Shown piece by piece: positions 57,342 to 64,000 of a stretch of 64,000 nt of DNA (position 1 is the first letter of the stretch; every line of letters begins with the position of its first letter). The DNA lies in NCBI GenBank assembly GCA_949126835.1, contig OX421494.1, positions 20,065,196-20,129,195 on the forward strand, given 5' to 3'. The translations under genes and the position numbers were made by a program. Under the pieces are notes generated by a model. That model was not told the DNA's origin. It searched no databases and saw nothing but the letters and a program-made list of their open reading frames with translations. This stretch comes from Anisus vortex. Taxonomy: Eukaryota; Mollusca; Gastropoda; Planorbidae.

Positions 57342-57544
57342 AGCAGCGTTTACCAGTTACTGTGGCCACGCCATACAAGGTGATTGTGTGGCCAGCACAA
57401 TGCCCAGTCGCCTTTAGTTTACCTCAACTAATGTCAGGTAGCCATTAGAGCTGGGTAGACTACAAGAATCTAGACTTCACAAGGATTCGAACCTAGGACA
57501 TTTGGTACGCCAGCCGAACGCCGTCGCTCCGCCACCCATGCCCC
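57342..57544 (-). mobile_element. SINE, minus strand
   Basis: The tRNA-like head is at the right: on the minus strand GGGGCATGGGTGGCGGAGCG begins at 57544 and a B box GGTTCGAATCC lies near 57495. The body is shortened. The flanks ATTAATCAAC (57332-57341) and ATTAATTAAC (57545-57554) agree at nine of ten positions, a likely target duplication. Confidence 0.82.
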
Positions 57545-57554
57545 ATTAATTAAC

Positions 57555-58630
57555 ATGTTAACTTAGTGTACTCAGAGTTATTACAAATTATTGGGTTTTT
57601 TTTGTTATTGACATATGCGAACATTATTCTTTTTCTTGATACTTAAAATTGGGCTATTCAGATTTTAGTTTTTTGATCCAAATGATAAATGGCCAAGTCC
57701 AAAAATTATCGCTTAAACTTTAAATATGCCATAATATAAATTCACGAATAAATTGGTGTAAAAAAAAATATAAAGTAAACTTACAAAGAAACTTTATATT
57801 ATATAAAAATATAATTTGAATTCCATACGCCAAACATTTTAAAAAGCACACTTTTCTTTCGTTCATTAGCCATGTAATTTATTTGTCAATGCTTTATGGA
57901 TATATTTTTTTTCAAAATCAATTTGTGTGATTGACAGAAGGGAAAAGAAGCGAACGTGCAGACAGAAGATAATAGAGTTAATCATTCCAGTGTTAGCCAT
58001 TTTATTATTTTATTCTTTATATATTGACAATTAAATTTAACGAACCCTTTTAGTTTGAAAATGAATATTTAATTTAACTTTCAGTTTCATTAGAGAAAAA
58101 AGCAGTAATGGCAAAGATATAATTAAGTAAAATATTTCATGGACCCTCTTTGAAAAGTAGTTTAAATTTACTAATCTATTGGTCAAAGGTACTTGTCAGA
58201 AGCATAGAAATATAAAACTTAAATTTTTAGTGAAAATAAAATTTTTAATATAGATTTGCAATTTACATTGAACAGATGAAGAAAAAAAAACAAAGTTTTA
58301 GACGTTATGATGAATACGGGATTAGAAATGCAATTTAGCTTAGAAATGTACTACAGGAACAAAAATAATAACATGTTTTATTTTGTCTAAACACTTAAGA
58401 TTAGCGATTTAAAAGATCAATAAACAAAATACAGAGAAATAGATAAGGCTAAACTTGATGAATACCGATATCACTTTAAAATTATTTCACTAAAAACGTC
58501 TCTGTGTTCGTAGGATATTGTTCTGCAAAATATAGTTAATATGTTAGAATATACTTAGGATGGTATTATATAGTTAGGATGGTAAGACCCGTTTTTTTTT
58601 TGTTGCTGTTTTGTTATAGTAGTTTGATGA
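57555..58630. other. AT-rich DNA without recognised genes
   Basis: Nothing recognised. Confidence 0.35.
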
Positions 58631-58636
58631 CATGTA

Positions 58637-58820
58637 ACTAGTAGACTAGTAGACTAGTAGACTAGTAGACTAGTACACTAGTAGACTAGTAGACTAGTAG
58701 ACTAGTAGACTAGTAGACTAGTAGACTAGTAGACTAGTAGACTAGTAGACTAGTAGACTAGTAGACTAGTAGACTAGTAGACTAGTAGACTAGTAGACTA
58801 GTAGACTAGTAGACTAGTAG
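58637..58820 (+). repeat. 8-bp tandem repeat, about 23 units
   Basis: The unit is CTAGTAGA, containing the palindrome ACTAGT. One variant unit, CTAGTACA, lies near 58670. Confidence 0.92.
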
Positions 58821-58872
58821 AATCTTTGAAAGACATCCTGTTGCAAAGTTTCAGGGTAAATTATTTGTACTG

Positions 58873-59144
58873 ATCGTGCACTGTGGCCGCGCGGCAGCGC
58901 GTTCGACTGGCGATCCATACCGGTCCTGGGTTCGAATCCTGGTGGAGGCTAGCATTTCTATCTCGGGCCCTGAGGGTGTCCTTGAGTCTACCGAGCTCTG
59001 ATGGGTACCTGACATTAGTTGGGGTAAAGTAAAGGCGGTTGGGCATCGTGCTGGCCACACATCCCCTAGTATACCGTGGCCACAGAAACTGGTGAACGCT
59101 GCTTCACCAGCCCTATGATTGATTTGGTCCGAAGGGCACTTTAC
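58873..59144 (+). mobile_element. SINE, full-length copy
   Basis: It has a tRNA-like head (GTGGCCGCGCGGCAGCGCG, B box GGTTCGAATCC near 58930), the complete body and the 3' end GATTTGGTCCGAAGGGCACT. The flanks ATTTGTACTG (58863-58872) and ATTTGTAATG (59145-59154) are a near-perfect duplication. Confidence 0.88.
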
Positions 59145-59310
59145 ATTTGTAATGTAAACGATTCAATATTACTTTACATTCTAAATAATTCACATGGATG
59201 AATTTCTTACAAAACAGTATATTTGAATCGATTTCCCCCCCCCCCCCCCCCTTGTTTGGATATTGATTTGTTACAACTAGGTTTGTATTCAGAATGCTAT
59301 AACATTTTGT
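59145..59310. other. Spacer with C18 run
   Basis: A homopolymer lies near 59235-59252. Confidence 0.4.
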
Positions 59311-59317
59311 TAAAGTG

Positions 59318-59490
59318 ACATTCGGGCATGGAATGTGTTGTCTGAACAAACCAGGAAAACCAGTAACTTAACATCATTTAATACATTAATAAAGATGCAA
59401 GACTAGACTGGGACCACGGATGCGAGTAGGACGCAATAATCTTCTTTATAGAAGGAGCGTCTGTAATATATAAGATAAGATAAATCGTAC
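59318..59490 (+). mobile_element. Jockey/CR1-like LINE 3' end
   Basis: ACATTCGGGCATGGAATGTG with TGAACAAACCAGGAAAACCA is the relic of the RT C-terminus. It is followed by the tail with hairpin at 59430-59461 (GACGC, CTTCT, TTAT, AGAAG, GCGTC) and a terminal ATAAGATAAGATAA microsatellite. Confidence 0.8.
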
Positions 59491-59784
59491 TTTGATATGG
59501 TTTGAATATTCTGGTGATAGAGTTGTTCTTGGCATAAAAGATGTCCACATATTATGTAGGTCGGTTCAGGACTCAGTTCCCATTTAATGCACCAGCTATC
59601 ACGTTTAGCGTTTGGCTAACATAGATATATATCCTCTAGTCTGTTTGATGTGTTGCAATGAATTTAGCTGGCCGCCAGGGACTATAGTTTGTAAAGGGAA
59701 AAAGATAAAGGTGGACTGGAATTAAACGGTTGCTCATTTAGCCTCTAGATAGGTCACGCACATTCAGTGCCAGATTGGGTGAGT
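59491..59784. other. Spacer
   Basis: Nothing recognised. Confidence 0.3.
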
Positions 59785-60340
59785 GTGTGTGTGTGTGAGA
59801 GAGTGAGAGGAAGAGAGAGAGAGAGAGAGAGAAAGAGAGGTTTCGATATGATTGTGATAAATAGAGAGCAAGAGAGTGTGGAGAGAGAGAAAAGTAGTGA
59901 AAACAAATATAACAATTAACAAAAAGATAGAAGTAAAATAAAGAGGTGGAATCGGAAGAGAGATGAAGAAGCAGAACGAGAGAGAGAGACAGAAGAAGAA
60001 TAAGTGAGAAAAATAGGGTTAGAAAGAGAGAGACTGAAAGAGAAAGCTAACATAGATAGACAGAAAGAGAAAAAGGTAGAAAGAAAGGGATTAAAGAAAC
60101 AGTGAAAGAGTGTGCACGTTAGAGAAAGAAAGAGAGAGAAAAATAATGTTAGCGAGAGAGAGAGAGAGAGAACGAAAGAAGGAGGGAGCAAATTAGATAG
60201 AAAAAGATATAGGTAGAGAAAGAGAAAGTCCATTAGAAATACAAAAAAGAGAAAAAGAGAACATTAAGAAAACAGAAAGTAAGTGTGTAAAAGATCTGCT
60301 TGAATGAACAATTCTCCTGGTGAATGAGTTTCTCCCTCTC

Positions 60341-60388
<48 letters not shown>

Positions 60389-60405
60389 TCACTAACTCTC
60401 AATCT
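59785..60405 (+). repeat. Polypurine tract followed by polypyrimidine tract
   Basis: GA-rich DNA fills 59785-60270 and switches to CT-rich then CA-rich DNA at about 60330-60385. The two halves could pair with each other or form triplexes. The serine/leucine-rich frames here are by-products. Confidence 0.85.
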
Positions 60406-60704
60406 CTCTCTGTTTGTATCGATTATGTCTTCAATGCTGTAGTTTGTTATGCCCATAAACCAAATACAAGCGACTCGCAACATAACGGCTTAATGTTTAT
60501 AGAGTTTTGTTTGGCATAGCTGCTGCTATACATCTGCATGTCTGCATTCACAATTACAGCATAAACATTTCTATCTGTACACATAGATATGATGAATTAT
60601 CTATCAAGTTTAAACAGTCTATCTCTCTATTTGTACACTTAGATAGGAGCAATCTATAGAGTTGGGTCAGTATGATTGTGTGTCTATCTGTAAACATATC
60701 TATG
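60406..60704. other. AT-rich spacer
   Basis: TATCTAT-rich words lead into the next array. Confidence 0.4.
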
Positions 60705-61016
60705 AATATAAATTATCTATAAAGTTGTACTTTATTTGAATTATCTAGAATGTTGTAGTATATATGAATTATCTATAAAGTTGTACTGTATTTGAACTGT
60801 CTATAAAGTTGTACTATATTTGAATTATCTATAATGTTGTAGTATATATGAATTATCTAAAAAGCTGTAATATATATGAATTTATCTATAAAGTTGTACT
60901 ATATATCAAATCATCTATAAAGTTGTACTATATATCAAATCATTTATAAAGTTGTACTATATATCAAATCATCTATAAAGTTGTACTATATATCAAATCA
61001 TCTATAAAGTTGTAGT
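60705..61016 (+). repeat. 29-bp AT-rich tandem array, about ten units
   Basis: The unit is AAAGTTGTACTATATATCAA followed by ATCATCTAT. The left half is degenerate (TATTTGAATTATCTATAAAG-like); the right half is nearly perfect. Confidence 0.85.
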
Positions 61017-61705
61017 TGATGCCCAAAGCTGTTTTACTTAATGGTTAATCCAACTCTAGAGTCTTGGAACACCATAAAAAGAATCGGGACATTTAAAGAG
61101 TCTAGGAACAACTACAGAGAATCGGAACATTTAAAGAGAATCGGAATAAATAAAAAGATTTGGAACAACTAAAGTGTGTGCGCACAAACGTGCACCTAGT
61201 AAATCGAGTAAAAAGTGCAAACAGCTACAGAGCTGCAGATAAAAAGTCAACAAACAAACTAACATTGTACAGCTCTCCTCACGTGTCTAATTGGTCTGAA
61301 TAAAATATAACAGTTTGTACTTTATGCTAGAGAATTGCATTATATTACACCACGATTTTATAGCTGTTTTCTACATAACGTTATAAACATAACGATATAA
61401 AGATACCGTATCGCCCCTCGTTCTATTCTCTCATTAATATCGCTGTGGCCGATATTGGTAATCGATACTGCCCGCTGGATGGTAGGTCTGAACGCCGTGG
61501 TTACTTTGACCGTGTTTCGGTAAGTTATCAATAATTAAAAGGTATTGTCTCTAGCTAAAGGGTGAAACATCGCCCCCCCCCTCCTCTCCGTCTTCCCTCC
61601 CCAAATGAAGTACGAGTGCTCACATTTCAGCACTAATAATGTGTAGAGCTTGTGAAATTATGATTAGCAGCGCGTCTAATCGGGGTGAATTATGTACTTC
61701 AAAGG
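61017..61705. other. Unassigned DNA with a possible exon
   Basis: At 61420-61521 an open plus-strand frame (…IGNRYCPLDGRSERRGYFDR…) runs into a consensus donor GGTAAGTT at 61520. I recognise no family and found no acceptor. A C-rich run lies at 61573-61582. Confidence 0.25.
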
Positions 61706-61780
61706 GCCGGACTCACAGCATTAGAAGCCCTAGGCAGTTAAACGGTGTTGGCGCTCCCTTTATGTAAGTTATTTAAATAT
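61706..61780 (+). mobile_element. hAT terminal fragment
   Basis: AGGGCCGGACTCACAGCATT followed by GCCCTAGGC resembles the left end of the 4933 element (CAGGGCCGGCTC... GCCCTAGGC). Only this end is present. Confidence 0.5.
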
Positions 61781-62879
61781 AAAAGTAATCCACATGATAC
61801 CATAAAATTGAAAAAAAGTTATAATAATTGTTTGTCTTTTTTTTACGTGTACGTCTACTTTTTAGATTTATAAACATTTTTATAGGTTGTACAAATAGAA
61901 AACATACATACTCTTTGCTAAGAATTTTTCCCTAATATAAGGTAGAGTCTTTTCTTTTTTTTTCCTTTTGCTGATCCTTATTGAGTTTCACCTTCACTAT
62001 GTGCATAATTGCATCTTATAGGTCATGGACCGTGGGTAAAGTTATGATAAAGAAATGTATGTGGTACATCTCTTTTACCTTGTGCTTTAAGGACGTGATT
62101 ATATCGCTTTAACTTAGTAATCCAGCCCTGTTGAGGTCATGTAGTACAATAAAGTCATGTATTGCAAGAAATAATGAAATTCAAGAAATGAATAGGCATC
62201 TCGTAATATGTCTAACCGAAGCTTTGCCGAAATATGCAGAGAAAACATTTCCACCAAAGGCTTAGTAAGTTGTGTTCTTTTTTGTGTGGTAAATTTTAAA
62301 CGTTTAGTTCTATAAAGGGGATAAATAATGTTTAAAAAATGTGATAATTATAACATGGTCAAGGATGTATGGCACTAAATCAGTTTTCACAATACAATGA
62401 AGAGACAAGCTTTGTAGATATTATATGTAAGGAAGCATGTCTGGAAAGCTTTTGGTATTTACAGTTTTGGGAAAATAAACTTTATGTTTGCTTATTGCAT
62501 TGTCTGTCTTTTGTTTGTTTATTATTGATTTTGGCAAAAAAACTGGGGCAAAGTGGATAACAAAAATTGATTACAATTTTCGCTGCATGTTCAGTTTTTT
62601 TTTCCAAATCTTGAGACATTTTGAAATGGCAAATCAACATTCTTCTGATAAATACAACACTCGTTCACCAGAGTCAATATTATTCTGATAAATGTGAAGC
62701 TCCTCAGATAGACGACAAGTCACTTCCGGTATCTTGGGCCCATTTTAAAATCTAAATTAATAATTCAAGCACGCTATTTTAAAAGTATTTATTCAAGAGT
62801 TGTGCTAGTTGAGTTGTCATTTTAACTTTTAGCTGAAGCTGTCAAATGCATTTAATTTCTGGTCAAATATAAAGAAAAA
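61781..62879. other. AT-rich DNA without recognised genes
   Basis: Open frames at 62369 and 62488 show only hydrophobic runs without family features. Confidence 0.3.
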
Positions 62880-63240
62880 AATACTAGTAGTTGTACCCGT
62901 CAAAATGACGGAGAAACGAATAACTACAAAATGTGTTGTTAAAAAAAAAAAAAAATCAAAAAAGAAACAAAAAAATAAAGCTTTAGAAGCAAGGGAAAAG
63001 CCCGGATGGACCAAGGAGCAGATAATTTGACCTACTTTATAAGGGACATCATTCAGAATAGTTTGTAAATGGCGCTCCAGTTTATTACGTTAGCATAATT
63101 AGTAAAACGTTTTTTTTTTAAAGAATTATTTAACAAATAAAGCAATGTAATTGATATAATAAAAATTCTTTTGGAGGACGTTTTCAATTATTGCCATTAA
63201 CTTCTGTGCCGGTCGGTCAAACAGCCTAAGAGTCTTTAGA
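62880..63240 (-). repeat. About 370-bp dispersed repeat, copy 2
   Basis: The inverse of 46331-46705. ACCCGTCAAAATGACGGAGA lies at the left and AAATTCTTTTGGAGGACGTT near 63163; CTGTGCCGGTCGGTCAAACAG follows at 63207. Confidence 0.6.
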
Positions 63241-63595
63241 GAACAAACAAATATAATATATATATATATATTAATAATAATAATAAATGATTACGCTGCT
63301 TTAGCAAACAAGTTAATTGTAATAAAAACACATACGCACATTACAAAATGTAAACTTTAATTTCTTGATTGTTTATTTTTATGCTATATTAGTTTTAACT
63401 ACAGAGCCTGAAAGCGTGACCAGTTCTTCCCATACTGAAAGTACCAGGAATACATCAACCGGCATTGGCTGTATTCATGCTTGATGCGCTTTGAATGTTT
63501 TTTGACACATGAGTTCTCAAAGAGATGAGATCAAAACAACATGGTTCTAAAGACGTTGTTTTATCTTTGCCTTTTGCCTTTTAATTTTCCGTCAG
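63241..63595. other. AT-rich spacer
   Basis: A TA run lies near 63256-63272. Nothing else is recognised. Confidence 0.3.
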
Positions 63596-64000
63596 AAAAG
63601 AATCTATTTAACGACATTTCTCTGTCAGCAGTAGAATGGAATCTATTTAACGACATTTCTCTGTCAGCAGTAGAATGGAATATATTTAACGACATTTCTC
63701 TGTCAGCAGTAGAGTGGAATCTATTTAACGACATTTCTCTGTCAGAAGTAGAGTGGAATCTATTTAACGACATTTCTCTGTCAGCAGTATAGTGGAATCT
63801 ATTTAACGACATTTCTCTGTCAGCTGTAGAATGGAATCTATGTAACGACATTACTTTGTCAGCAGTAGAGTGTAATCTATTTAACGACATTTCTCTGTCA
63901 GCAGTAGAGTGGAATCTATTTAACGACATTTCTCTGTCAGCAGTAGAGTGGAATCTATTTAACGACATTTCTCTGTCAGCAGTAGAGTGGAATCTATTTA
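63596..64000 (+). repeat. 39-bp tandem array, at least ten units, runs off the window
   Basis: The unit is AATCTATTTAACGACATTTC followed by TCTGTCAGCAGTAGAGTGG. The length is a multiple of three, so both strands stay open. They give 13-residue ladders (LFNDISLSAVEWN on plus, MSLNRFHSTADRE on minus). Unit variation is low and includes synonymous and non-synonymous changes and one in-frame stop on plus (TATAG near 63787). Confidence 0.93.

Noticed and set aside
58873..58945. Genuine tRNA gene
   Set aside because: The A- and B-box-like sequence belongs to the head of a SINE copy with body and target duplication; no full cloverleaf is supported. The same holds at 370.

Overview
This window reads as nuclear DNA of an animal, most likely a mollusc and probably a snail. 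That is an inference from four things: AT-rich DNA with long introns, a tRNA-derived SINE family, RTE-type and jockey/CR1-type LINE relics, and hAT and Ty3/gypsy-like elements. There is no bacterial-style gene packing. Most of the 64 kb is mobile elements, tandem arrays and unique AT-rich DNA.

Host genes are scarce. The best is a survivin-like (BIRC5) gene on the minus strand at the left edge. Its first coding exon is 4329-4448 and its second is 2731-2840. Together they encode the first half of a BIR domain, with proper splice sites and a 1.49 kb intron; the rest was not found and may lie left of base 1. A weak second candidate is the last exon of an acyltransferase-3/NRF-6-like membrane protein at 19541-19810, minus strand.

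Layout. 1-7.4 kb: SINEs, a LINE 5' fragment, the survivin exons, and a three-layer nest (LINE coding relic, hAT element inside it, hAT MITE inside that). 7.6-11.2 kb: a decayed hAT copy split by a 1.88 kb array of a 47-bp satellite with higher-order structure. 11-25 kb: AT-rich DNA with many short tandem arrays and microsatellites. 25.7-27.4 kb: a second copy of the same hAT family with both ends preserved. 28.5-29.3 kb: a 40-bp array. 31.1-44.9 kb: an LTR retrotransposon (B, minus strand, 625-bp LTRs, target duplication CTAT) whose gag is split by a second LTR retrotransposon (A, plus strand, 454-bp LTRs, target duplication AGTCT). 45-64 kb: SINEs, LINE 3' tails with a conserved hairpin, a 1.84 kb array of a 38/39-bp unit, purine/pyrimidine tracts, and a 39-bp array that runs off the right edge.

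The most interesting part is the A/B pair. Both look very young: A's LTRs appear identical and B's differ at two positions. Both keep long open gag and protease coding sequence, yet neither contains reverse transcriptase or RNase H, and both carry only cut-down integrase pieces fused in frame. In A the place where RT/RNase H would sit is occupied by a second Gag-like module. They look like gag-protease-coding, non-autonomous elements that would need RT and integrase from a partner element.
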